Below, one piece after another: positions 1 through 7,232 of a DNA stretch of 56,557 nt; position 1 is the first letter of the stretch; each line of letters starts with the position of its first letter. The notes under the pieces are model-generated. The model saw only the letters and a program-made list of their open reading frames with translations. It had not been told where the DNA came from and ran no database searches. The position numbers were made by a program, and so were the translations under genes. Source of the DNA: Mycobacterium sp. E2479 (GTDB taxonomy: Bacteria; Actinomycetota; Actinomycetes; Mycobacteriales; Mycobacteriaceae); assembly GCF_001667925.1 (NCBI RefSeq), contig NZ_LZJR01000111.1, positions 1 through 56,557 of the forward strand. Direction: 5' to 3'.

Positions 1-70
1 GACGGCACTGCTGGCCCGCGAGCACGGCGGGCCCGAACTGCGGTTCCAGTTGCTGTGGTACCCGACCGTC
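1..70. other. Inverted 70 bp segment inside lipH
   Basis: Read on the plus strand from base 2, these bases encode 23 residues ending in FQLLWYPTV, the conserved stretch that should follow GDSAGGNLAAV in the leftward lipH. Reverse-complementing bases 1-70 in place joins the two parts exactly in frame. The segment begins GACGG and ends CCGTC, a 5 bp inverted repeat that could have mediated the flip. A real micro-inversion and a contig-end assembly chimera are both possible. Confidence 0.8.
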
Positions 71-579
71 ACCGCGGCGAGGTTGCCGCCCGCCGAGTCG
101 CCGGCCACGGCGATGTTGTTCGGGTCGCCGCCGAGCCCGGCCGCGTTGTCGGCTACCCATTGCAGCGCCGCCCAGCAGTCGTTCACGCCCGCCGGGAACG
201 GGTGCTCGGGCGCCAGCCGGTAGCCGACGGACACCACGATGGCCTCGGCGCCGACGGCGTGCGCGCGGGCGACCGGGTCGTGAGTGTCCAGGTCGCCCAG
301 GCAAAACCCGCCGCCGTGGTAGAAGACGACCACAGGCAATGACGTGAGGTCGCTGTCGGGCCAGTAGATACGCACCGGGATGTCGGCGAGCTCGCCGTGG
401 GGGATGGTGCGGTTCTCAATCCGCAGGTCCGGCAGCATACTCGTGGGAACCTTGAGCAGCCGGAGCCGCTTTCGGGCGACCTCGACGCCGTCGGCCTCGC
501 GAAAGGTCATCGGATAGGCGTCGAGCAACGTCTTGAAGGTCGGATCGATGCCGGGGCGGGCGGTGGTCGGCTCGCTCAT
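1..579 (-). CDS. lipH: LipH-type carboxylesterase, partial, with an inverted segment at its cut end
   Basis: Alpha/beta hydrolase of the hormone-sensitive lipase (HSL) family, expected to hydrolyse short-chain acyl esters. From the ATG at 579, 193 codons stay open to the window edge. Visible are the oxyanion-hole HGGG (residues 88-91) and the nucleophile elbow GDSAGG (160-165, Ser162). After about residue 170 the reading no longer looks like an esterase, because bases 1-70 lie in the opposite orientation: on the plus strand they encode the expected continuation, ending FQLLWYPTV. The acid and histidine of the triad would lie outside the window. It starts 4 bp after the lipI stop, so it is very likely the second gene of a lipI-lipH operon. 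It corresponds to Rv1399c by memory. Whether it is functional depends on what lies beyond base 1. Confidence 0.85.
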   Translation of the reverse strand, partial: MSEPTTARPGIDPTFKTLLDAYPMTFREADGVEVARKRLRLLKVPTSMLPDLRIENRTIPHGELADIPVRIYWPDSDLTSLPVVVFYHGGGFCLGDLDTHDPVARAHAVGAEAIVVSVGYRLAPEHPFPAGVNDCWAALQWVADNAAGLGGDPNNIAVAGDSAGGNLAAVTVGYHSNWNRSSGPPCSRASSAV

Positions 580-583
580 GCGT

Positions 584-1576
584 TCACCGTACGCCGCGGG
601 GTGATCGGTGCAGGGCCGTGCGCAGCGCGGTCAGTCCGGCCTCGAGCGCAGCGGTGGCGGCGGGCACTACCCCGGCATAGCCCAGGTAGCCGTGCACCAG
701 CGTCTCGGCGTTGTGCACGTGGGCGGCGACGCCGGCGGCGGAAAGCAACCCGGCGTAGCGGATGCCGTCGTCGCGCAGTGGGTCGTACCCGGCGACGGCG
801 ACGTAGGCCGGTGCCAGGTTGCTGAGGTCCTTCGCGCGCCCCGGCGCCATGTCCGGCGGGGGGTCGGACATGTTGACTTCGCCCGCGTACCAACGGGAGA
901 ACGCCGCGACGGACCTGGCATCCAGGATCGGCGCGGCGGCGTTTTCGGTGAACGACGGCAGCGACGCGTCCCACATGGTCGAGGGATACCACAGCAGCTG
1001 GAACACGATCGGCAAAGCGCCGCTGTCGCGCGCTCGCTGCGCCACCGCGGCGGAGATGGTGCCGCCCGCCGAATCTCCGGCGACGGCGATCCGGTTCGGA
1101 TCGCCGCGCAGTTCGGTCGCGTTCTCTGCGACCCAAAGCGTTGCGGCCCAAGCGTCTTCGACGGCGGCGGGGTAGGGGTGCTCGGGGGCGAGCCGGTAGT
1201 CGACGGCCACCACGATCGCGTCGGCGCCCACCGCGTGCTGACGCGCCGTGCCGTCGTGGGTTTCCAGGTCGCCTATGACGAAGCCGCCACCGTGAAAATA
1301 GAGCAACACGGGAGCGGTGGCGCCCTGCTGATGATCGTCGGAATAGCTTGGTGGCCAATAGATCCGGAGAGCTATAGACCCCACGGGGCCTGGAATCGTG
1401 CGGTCCTCGACCCGCAGCTCGGGATGCGGCGGCCGGCGCGGCAGGTCGCGGAACCGCTGGCGCGCTGCGCCGATACCGTCCTCAGTGGATAGCCGGAAGG
1501 GAACCGCATCCAGTACCTTCTGCAGGATGGGGTCGATAGCGGGTTTCTCGTCGGCTGTGTTATCCAAGCTGGGCAT
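584..1576 (-). CDS. lipI: LipI-type carboxylesterase (HSL family)
   Basis: Serine esterase of the HSL family, 330 residues, a usual length. The complete catalytic set is visible: HGGG at 95-98, GDSAGG at 167-172 with Ser169, Asp265 in YDPLRDDG, and His295 in VHGY. No signal peptide is seen, so it is probably cytoplasmic or loosely membrane-associated. The start MPSLDN is supported by a TACGGT hexamer 6 nt upstream, which would give a leaderless transcript. It heads a tandem pair with the related esterase lipH, 4 bp downstream, and diverges from the YhhN gene, whose ATG overlaps its own ATG within a CATG palindrome. The ester substrate cannot be read from the sequence. Rv1400c counterpart by memory. 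Confidence 0.9.
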   Translation of the reverse strand: MPSLDNTADEKPAIDPILQKVLDAVPFRLSTEDGIGAARQRFRDLPRRPPHPELRVEDRTIPGPVGSIALRIYWPPSYSDDHQQGATAPVLLYFHGGGFVIGDLETHDGTARQHAVGADAIVVAVDYRLAPEHPYPAAVEDAWAATLWVAENATELRGDPNRIAVAGDSAGGTISAAVAQRARDSGALPIVFQLLWYPSTMWDASLPSFTENAAAPILDARSVAAFSRWYAGEVNMSDPPPDMAPGRAKDLSNLAPAYVAVAGYDPLRDDGIRYAGLLSAAGVAAHVHNAETLVHGYLGYAGVVPAATAALEAGLTALRTALHRSPRGVR

Positions 1577-2345
1577 GGACGTACCGTACGCACCTCGCCT
1601 GGTGGCCGGCGCCTGGGTGGTGGCCGGCTGGGTGGCCCTCGGCTATGGCATCTACCTGACCGTGCTGGCGCTGCGCTCGCCACCGGGAATCGAGTTGACC
1701 GGTCACTGGGTGTTGCAGCCCGCGTTCAAGGCCTCGATGGCGTTCCTGCTGGCCCTGGCCGCGGCCGGGCACGCCAAGGTCGGCGAGCGGCGGTGGCTGA
1801 TGCTGGCGCTGCTGCTCTCGGCCATCGGCGACTGGGTGCTGGCGATTCCGTGGTGGTCGCTGTCCTTCGAGGTGGGCCTGGCGGCATTCCTGTTGGCGCA
1901 CTTGTGTTTTATCGCCGCGCTGCTGCCGCTGGTTCCGGCGCTCTCCGGGGACTCGGAGGATGACCGCCCGACGACCGTGCGCATCGTGGCGGTGGTCCTG
2001 ATGTGTGCGGCCTCGGTCGCGTTGCTGGTCTGGTTCTGGCCGCACCTGGGCACCGACAAGCTGACGCTTCCGGTCACGGTCTACATCGTGGTGCTGACCG
2101 CGATGGTGTGCACGGCCCTGTTGGCGAAACTGCCGACGATCTGGACGGCGATGGGGGCGTTGTGTTTTGCGGCCTCGGATTCGATGATCGCGATCGGGCG
2201 CTTCATCCTCGGCAACGAGGCTCTGGCGGTGCCGGTCTGGTGGTCGTACGCGGCCGCCCAGATCCTGATCACGGCCGGCTTCTTCTTCGGCCGCGAGCTT
2301 CCGGCTGAACCCGCCGGGGAGGCCCCGGCGCCCGCCGAGAGCTGA
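1575..2345 (+). CDS. YhhN/TMEM86-family membrane protein
   Basis: Multi-pass membrane protein of 256 residues from this start. Family signatures are visible: a GDW motif followed by AFLLAHLCFI in the first half, then GALCFAASDSMIA and WSYAAAQILI in the second half. Characterised members of the family (animal TMEM86) are lysoplasmalogenases that cleave vinyl-ether lysolipids; the mycobacterial substrate is unknown, and mycobacteria are not noted for plasmalogens, so another ether or lysolipid is possible. The C-terminal 20 residues are a hydrophilic Pro/Ala/Glu tail. The start is uncertain: ATG 1575 is shared with the divergent lipI start, and GTG 1602 is an alternative nearer the first membrane segment. 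Rv1401 counterpart by memory. Confidence 0.75.
   Translation: MDVPYAPRLVAGAWVVAGWVALGYGIYLTVLALRSPPGIELTGHWVLQPAFKASMAFLLALAAAGHAKVGERRWLMLALLLSAIGDWVLAIPWWSLSFEVGLAAFLLAHLCFIAALLPLVPALSGDSEDDRPTTVRIVAVVLMCAASVALLVWFWPHLGTDKLTLPVTVYIVVLTAMVCTALLAKLPTIWTAMGALCFAASDSMIAIGRFILGNEALAVPVWWSYAAAQILITAGFFFGRELPAEPAGEAPAPAES
1583..1588 (-). promoter_or_regulatory. -10 hexamer for leaderless lipI
   Basis: TACGGT on the minus strand, 6 nt before the lipI ATG. This spacing puts the transcription start at or next to the start codon. Confidence 0.45.
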
Positions 2346-2422
2346 CTGTCACCGGTGCCCGGTACGCTGCGGACCGGACGGTAAACATTGGATGACAACA
2401 TGATTCGCGGTCCGGAGACGCC

Positions 2423-4435
2423 GTGAGTCCGAATGCGCGCAGGCCCGTCGAGGTGGAGCCCATAGCCCGGGTGCTGCCGATGCTGTCGGTGCCGCACCTG
2501 GACCGGGAATTCGACTATCTGGTGTCGGCCGAGCAATCCGACGACGCCCAGCCTGGGGTGCGGGTGCGGGTGCGTTTCCACGGCCGGCTGGTCGACGGGT
2601 TTGTGCTGGAGCGCCGCAACGACACCGATCACACCGGCAAGCTGGGCTGGCTGGATCGCGTCGTGTCGGCCGAACCGGTGCTCACCCCGGAAATCCGCCG
2701 GCTGGTCGATGCAGTGGCCGCGCACTACGCCGGCACCCGCCCCGACGTGTTGCGGCTGGCGGTGCCGGCCCGGCACGCCAGGGTGGAGCGGGAACCCGCG
2801 GTCAGCCGCGACGCCGCGGTCCCGAAGCCCGTCGATCCGAACGCCTGGGGCGGTTATGGCCGGGGCGCTCAGTTCCTGGCCGCGCTCGCCGAATCACGGG
2901 CCGCCCGGGCCGTCTGGCAGGCGCTTCCCGGCGAGTCGTGGACCGACCGGTTCGCCGAGGCCGCCGCGGAAACGGTGCGGACCGGCCGCTCGGTGCTGGC
3001 GATCGTTCCCGACCAGCGCGACCTGGACGCGCTGTGGCGGGCCGCGACGACGCGGATCGACGAGGCCAGCGTGGTGGCCTTGTCGGCCGGCCTGGGGCCG
3101 GCGGCCCGGTACCGGCGGTGGCTGGCGGCGCTGCGCGGCTCCGCACGAATGGTGATCGGCACGCGCAGCGCGGTGTTCGCACCGCTGAGCGATCTGGGGC
3201 TGGTCATGGTGTGGGCCGACGCCGACGACAGCCTGGCCGAGCCGCGCGCGCCGTATCCGCATGCCCGCGAGGTGGCGATGCTGCGCGCCCATCAGGGCCG
3301 GTGCGCGGCGCTGATCGGCGGCTACGCGCGCACCGCCGAAGCCCACGCGCTGGTGCGCAGCGGCTGGGCCCACGACATCGTCGCCGCGCGGCCGGTGGTG
3401 CGGGCCCGCACGCCGCGAGTGATCGCCTTGGATGACACCGGCTACGCCGACGAGCGCGACCCGGCGGCGCGCACGGCACGCGTTCCGTCCATCGCGCTGC
3501 GCGCCGCCCGCTCGGCGCTGCAGGCCGGGGCGCCGGTGCTGGTGCAGGTGCCGCGGCGGGGGTACATCCCGGCGCTGGCTTGCGCGCGGTGTCGCACGAT
3601 CGCCCGTTGCCGGCACTGCACGGGCCCGCTGTCGTTGCAGGAGGGTGGCGCCGCACTGCTGTGCCGCTGGTGCGGCCGCGTCGACCCGACGCGACGGTGC
3701 GCGCGTTGCGGGTCCGACGCGGTGCGCGCCGTCGTCGTCGGCGCGCGCCGTACCGCCGAGGAATTTGGCCGCGCGTTTCCGGGCACGGCGGTGATCACGT
3801 CGTCGGGCGAGGCTGTGGTACCCGAGGTCGCGGCCGGTCCGGCCCTGGTGGTGGCCACCCCGGGCGCCGAGCCGGCGGCGTCCGGCGGTTATGGTGCGGC
3901 GCTGTTGTTGGACACCTGGGCGCTGCTGGGCCGCCAAGACCTGCGCGCGGCCGAGGATGCGCTGTGGCGCTGGATGACCGCCGCCGCGCTGGTGCGTGCC
4001 CGCGGCGACGGCGGCGTGGTGATGATTGTCGCCGAATCATCGCTTCCCACGGTGCAATCGCTGATCCGGTGGGATCCGGTGGGTCATGCGGAGGCCGAAG
4101 TGGCCGCGCGGACCGAGGTCGGGCTGCCGCCTAGCGTGCACATGGCGGCCGTCGACGGGACGGCGGGCGCGGTGACGGCGCTGCTCGACGAGGCCCGCCT
4201 GACCGATCAGGAGTCTCTGCACGCGGATTTGCTTGGGCCGGTGGACCTTCCGGCCGGCGTGCGCCGCCCGGCCGGAACTCCCGCCGGCGCCGCGGTGACG
4301 CGAATGCTGGTGCGCGTGCCCCGCCACCAGGGCCTGGCGCTGGCGGCGGCGCTGCGGCGCGGCATCGGCGTGCTCAGCGCCCGGCAAACCCGTGAGCCGG
4401 CCCGGGTGCAGATCGACCCGCTGCACATCGGTTGA
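2423..4435 (+). CDS. priA: Primosomal protein N' (PriA), helicase-motif-deficient actinobacterial type
   Basis: Replication-restart protein, 670 residues from a GTG start. The N-terminal DNA-binding part (about 1-115) and the zinc module are intact: eight cysteines at 387, 390, 396, 399, 414, 417, 426 and 429 can form the two expected zinc sites. The helicase core is degenerate. Where Walker A (GxxGSGKT) should lie there is LPGESWTDR (168-176), and the DEEH box is replaced by ADADDS (265-270). This matches what is known of mycobacterial PriA, which keeps the fold but has no recognisable ATP-binding motifs. It probably acts as a structural restart factor recognising forked DNA rather than as a motor. 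Rv1402 counterpart by memory. Confidence 0.92.
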   Translation: MSPNARRPVEVEPIARVLPMLSVPHLDREFDYLVSAEQSDDAQPGVRVRVRFHGRLVDGFVLERRNDTDHTGKLGWLDRVVSAEPVLTPEIRRLVDAVAAHYAGTRPDVLRLAVPARHARVEREPAVSRDAAVPKPVDPNAWGGYGRGAQFLAALAESRAARAVWQALPGESWTDRFAEAAAETVRTGRSVLAIVPDQRDLDALWRAATTRIDEASVVALSAGLGPAARYRRWLAALRGSARMVIGTRSAVFAPLSDLGLVMVWADADDSLAEPRAPYPHAREVAMLRAHQGRCAALIGGYARTAEAHALVRSGWAHDIVAARPVVRARTPRVIALDDTGYADERDPAARTARVPSIALRAARSALQAGAPVLVQVPRRGYIPALACARCRTIARCRHCTGPLSLQEGGAALLCRWCGRVDPTRRCARCGSDAVRAVVVGARRTAEEFGRAFPGTAVITSSGEAVVPEVAAGPALVVATPGAEPAASGGYGAALLLDTWALLGRQDLRAAEDALWRWMTAAALVRARGDGGVVMIVAESSLPTVQSLIRWDPVGHAEAEVAARTEVGLPPSVHMAAVDGTAGAVTALLDEARLTDQESLHADLLGPVDLPAGVRRPAGTPAGAAVTRMLVRVPRHQGLALAAALRRGIGVLSARQTREPARVQIDPLHIG

Positions 4436-4473
4436 CCTTCACCAACCATTACCCTAGGCGACAATATGTGCAT

Positions 4474-4513
4474 GCAATAATCTCTTTTTACGACATTAGA
4501 GTGTTGCTACACT
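4474..4513 (+). promoter_or_regulatory. Candidate MarR operator region upstream of its own gene
   Basis: The AT-rich 128 bp gap between priA and the regulator holds GCAATAAT (4474-4481) and a perfect inverted repeat AGTGT-N4-ACACT (4500-4513). GCAATAGT, one base different, occurs twice upstream of the methyltransferase gene. Sharing between the two promoters suggests a common operator. No binding is demonstrated. Confidence 0.35.
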
Positions 4514-4563
4514 TTCTAATCCTTAGCCGCCGAAAGGCCGGAAACCATCCGGGAAGGGGCGTT

Positions 4564-5049
4564 ATGGCAGCGGATCACGCCGCGGTGGACGAGTCGTTGG
4601 ACGTCATCACCGATGCCCTACTGACGGCCTCCCGTTTGCTGATGGCCATCTCGGCGCGTTCCGTCGGACAGGTGGACGAGACGATCACCATCGCGCAGTT
4701 CCGGACGTTGGTGATCCTGTCCAATCGCGGCCCGGTCAATTTGGCCACCCTGGCGGGTCTGCTGGGTGTGCAGCCGTCGGCCACTGGCCGGATGGTGGAC
4801 CGGCTGGTTGCCGCCGGGCTGATCGACCGGTTGCCGCACCCGACCTCGCGGCGCGAACTGCTCGCCGCGCTCACCGCGCGCGGCCGCGACGTCGTCCACC
4901 AGGTCACCGCGCACCGGCGCGCCGAGATCGCGGCCATCGTGGCGAAGATGCCGCCGCCCGAGCGGCACGGCCTGGTGCGGGCCCTGACCGCCTTCACCGC
5001 TGCCGGCGGCGAGCCCGACGTACACCTGGACGCCGAGATCGACCTGTAG
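4564..5049 (+). CDS. MarR-family transcriptional regulator
   Basis: Winged-helix MarR regulator of 161 residues, the usual family size. The recognition region reads LATLAGLLGVQPSATGRM, followed by DRLVAAGLIDRLPHPTSRR, which forms the wing and includes the typical DRR-like basic turn. ATG 4564 was chosen because a purine-rich ribosome site (GGGAAGGGG) precedes it and the reading upstream is not protein-like. It lies between priA and a methyltransferase gene. In M. tuberculosis the equivalent regulator (Rv1404, by memory) sits between two methyltransferase genes and is proposed to control them in acid stress; here only the right-hand one (Rv1405c-like) remains. It likely regulates itself and the gene at 5276-6103. 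The ligand is unknown. Confidence 0.85.
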   Translation: MAADHAAVDESLDVITDALLTASRLLMAISARSVGQVDETITIAQFRTLVILSNRGPVNLATLAGLLGVQPSATGRMVDRLVAAGLIDRLPHPTSRRELLAALTARGRDVVHQVTAHRRAEIAAIVAKMPPPERHGLVRALTAFTAAGGEPDVHLDAEIDL

Positions 5050-5054
5050 CGGCT

Positions 5055-5278
5055 GTGGCGATCGCGAGCGCGGCGGAGCCGCGTGAAGCGGGTCGCCACC
5101 GTTGGGTCTAGTGGCGATCGCGAGCGCGGCGGCGCCGGGTGATGCGGGTCGCCACCGTTGGGTCTAGTGGCGATCGCGAGCGCGGTGGAGCCGGGTGATG
5201 CGGGTCGCCACCGGCGGGTCTAGTGGCGATCGCGAGCGCGGTGGAGCCGGGTGATGCGGGTCGCCACCGTCGGGTCTA
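5055..5278. repeat. Four tandem copies of a 56 bp repeat (VNTR/MIRU-like)
   Basis: Copies start at 5055, 5111, 5167 and 5223 with an exact 56 bp period and few differences. Each unit opens with GTGGCGA and carries TCGCCAC about 40 bp later, so every unit can fold into a hairpin with a 7 bp stem around a GCGATCGC-rich core. Units end in GGGTCTA. The last unit overlaps the 3' end of the leftward methyltransferase and supplies its TAG stop (5276-5278). No spacers are present, so it is not CRISPR. Confidence 0.95.
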
Positions 5279-6103
5279 GTCGCTCCGCTTTCGGGCGGTC
5301 AGCAGCAGGTACTCCCACCCCATGGTCCCGTTGACCAGGTGGTGCTGCGCGAGTTCGACGAGCTGCGCGTCGAGTTCGGCGGCCAGCACCCGGTTGTGGC
5401 CGATGTTCGCGTATGCCTCGATTGTCGGCCCGTAGTGTCGCTTGAAGTAGGTGTGCACGGCCTCGGCGCTGTCAAAGCGGTTGACCGCCAACATGTCTCG
5501 TGCCGTGGTTATCTCGGTGATCTGGTCGCCGAGCAGCGCGGCGACGTAGCCGGGGCGCCCCCAAAGTGCCGCCGGCGGCACGGGGTGCGACAGGCTCGGC
5601 CGGTAGGGCCGAATGGTGGCGAGCATCCGGCCGAAGAACCCCTCGGGAGTCCAGCTGATCACGCCGATCGTGCCGCCGGGGCGACAGACCCGGGCCAGCT
5701 CGGCGGCGGCGCGCTGCTGGTCGGGGGCGAACTGCACGCCGATCGCGGACATGACGACGTCGAACTCGCCGTCGCCGAAGGGCAGTGCATGGGCGTTGGC
5801 TTCCCGGTAGTCGATGGTCAGGCCGCGTGCCTCGGCCCTGGCCTGCGACCGCCGCAACAACTCCGGGGTGAGGTCGGTGGAGACCACGGTGGCGCCCGCC
5901 GCGGCCGCCGGCAGCGAGATGTTGCCCGAGCCGGCGGCGACGTCGAGGACTCGTAGGCCGGGACGGATGCCGGTGGCTTCGACCAGCGCGGGCCCGAGCG
6001 GGGCCATCACTTCCTCGGCCATCAGGGCGTAGTCGCCCAGCGCCCATACCGTGCGATGCGTTGCGGCCACGGAGGCGTCACTGATCGAAGTGTCGACGGT
6101 CAT
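5276..6103 (-). CDS. Class I SAM-dependent methyltransferase
   Basis: Methyltransferase of 275 residues with a Rossmann fold. Motif I VLDVAAGSG is at about 52-60, the acidic end of strand beta2 is STDLTP (Asp77), and FDVVMSAIGVQF supplies motif IV. The closest recognisable type is the UbiE/Methyltransf_11 class; the acceptor is unknown. A good ribosome site (AAGGAG) precedes ATG 6103. The stop codon falls in the terminal 56 bp repeat unit. It is the Rv1405c counterpart by memory and probably a target of the MarR regulator next door, because repeated motifs in its promoter resemble those before the regulator gene. Confidence 0.85.
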   Translation of the reverse strand: MTVDTSISDASVAATHRTVWALGDYALMAEEVMAPLGPALVEATGIRPGLRVLDVAAGSGNISLPAAAAGATVVSTDLTPELLRRSQARAEARGLTIDYREANAHALPFGDGEFDVVMSAIGVQFAPDQQRAAAELARVCRPGGTIGVISWTPEGFFGRMLATIRPYRPSLSHPVPPAALWGRPGYVAALLGDQITEITTARDMLAVNRFDSAEAVHTYFKRHYGPTIEAYANIGHNRVLAAELDAQLVELAQHHLVNGTMGWEYLLLTARKRSD

Positions 6104-6187
6104 CTGGAGCTCCTTGAAGAGAGGGGAAGGATTGTCTTTCGACCTCGTTGTCGACCCGATCAGCGGTGCGGCTCACACCGGCAGATA

Positions 6188-6221
6188 ATGGCTTCTAGCA
6201 ATAGTAGCCATAGGCAATAGT
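6188..6221 (-). promoter_or_regulatory. Repeat-rich operator candidate upstream of the methyltransferase
   Basis: Two direct copies of GCAATAGT (6198-6205, 6214-6221) spaced 16 bp apart, interlaced with the inverted repeat ATGGCT-N12-AGCCAT (6188-6211). It lies between the divergent methyltransferase and fmt genes. A near copy, GCAATAAT, stands before the MarR gene, so this is a plausible MarR site. Confidence 0.4.
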
Positions 6222-6272
6222 GTACGCACACACGTTCCCGCTCGGGCGGATCCGGCTGCGCACGCCGCTTCC

Positions 6273-6278
6273 TAGACT
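6273..6278 (+). promoter_or_regulatory. -10 hexamer for leaderless fmt
   Basis: TAGACT, 6 nt before the GTG start of fmt, with no ribosome-binding site between. Confidence 0.5.
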
Positions 6279-6284
6279 GGGTCG

Positions 6285-7232
6285 GTGCGTCTTGTCTTCG
6301 CCGGAACCCCCGAACCCGCGCTCCCCGCGCTGCGCCGCCTCATCGACTCACCACGTCACGAGGTCATCGCGGTGCTGACCCGGCCCGACGCCGCCGCCGG
6401 ACGGCGCGGCAAGCCGGAGCCGTCACCGGTGGCCCGCGAAGCACTCGACCGCGGTATTCCGGTGCTGCGGCCGTCGCGGCCGAACTCGGAAGAATTCGTC
6501 GCGGAGCTCTCGCGGTTGGCACCCGACTGCTGCGCCGTCGTGGCCTACGGCGCGCTGCTGCGCGACGGCTTGCTGGCGGTGCCGCCGCGGGGCTGGATCA
6601 ACCTGCACTTCTCGCTGCTGCCCGCCTGGCGCGGCGCGGCGCCGGTGCAGGCCGCCATCGCGGCGGGCGACAGCATCACCGGCGCCTCGACATTCCAGAT
6701 CGAGCCGAGCCTGGACTCGGGTCCGATCTACGGGGTCGTGACCGAGACGATCCGGCCGACCGACACCGCCGGGGAACTGCTTGAGCGACTGGCTGTTTCG
6801 GGCGCAGCCCTGCTGTCGACCACACTGGACGGCATCGCCGACGGGACGCTGACGCCGGTGCCGCAACCCGCCGACGGGGTCAGCATCGCGCCCAAGGTCA
6901 CCGTCGAGCAGGCCCGGGTGCGCTGGGATCTGCCGGCACTGGTCGTCGACCGCCGCATTCGCGCCGTCACCCCCAATCCCGGTGCCTGGACCTTGATCGG
7001 CGACCTGCGCGTCAAACTGGGGCCGGTGCAGCTTTTTCAGGATTCTATGCAACCCAAGCCCCCGGAACCGTTGCCGCCCGGCGCTATTCACGTCGACCGC
7101 AAGAGCGTCTGGATCGGCACGGGTTCCGATCCGGTGCGGCTGGGCCAAATCCAGCCGCCCGGAAAGAAATTCATGAACGCGGTCGACTGGGCCCGCGGCG
7201 CCCGCCTTGGCCCCGCGGTGCGGGCGACATGA
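6285..7232 (+). CDS. fmt: Methionyl-tRNA formyltransferase
   Basis: Transfers a formyl group from 10-formyl-tetrahydrofolate to Met-tRNAfMet before translation initiation. The protein has 315 residues, a normal length. The N-terminal formyltransferase domain carries the catalytic set Asn106, His108 and Asp144, with the SLLPAWRGAAP loop at 110-120. The C-terminal part (from about 210) is the OB-fold tRNA-binding domain. The GTG start at 6285 fits the leaderless promoter just upstream. The gene overlaps rsmB by 4 bp (ATGA), so the two are translationally coupled. Rv1406 counterpart by memory. Confidence 0.96.
   Translation: MRLVFAGTPEPALPALRRLIDSPRHEVIAVLTRPDAAAGRRGKPEPSPVAREALDRGIPVLRPSRPNSEEFVAELSRLAPDCCAVVAYGALLRDGLLAVPPRGWINLHFSLLPAWRGAAPVQAAIAAGDSITGASTFQIEPSLDSGPIYGVVTETIRPTDTAGELLERLAVSGAALLSTTLDGIADGTLTPVPQPADGVSIAPKVTVEQARVRWDLPALVVDRRIRAVTPNPGAWTLIGDLRVKLGPVQLFQDSMQPKPPEPLPPGAIHVDRKSVWIGTGSDPVRLGQIQPPGKKFMNAVDWARGARLGPAVRAT

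Noticed and set aside
2894..3937. Minus-strand 347-codon open frame antisense to priA
   Set aside because: PriA zinc motifs on the plus strand are unambiguous; the antisense product is Arg-rich noise.
5055..5278. Tandem repeats as a CRISPR array
   Set aside because: The units abut without spacers, and no cas genes are present.
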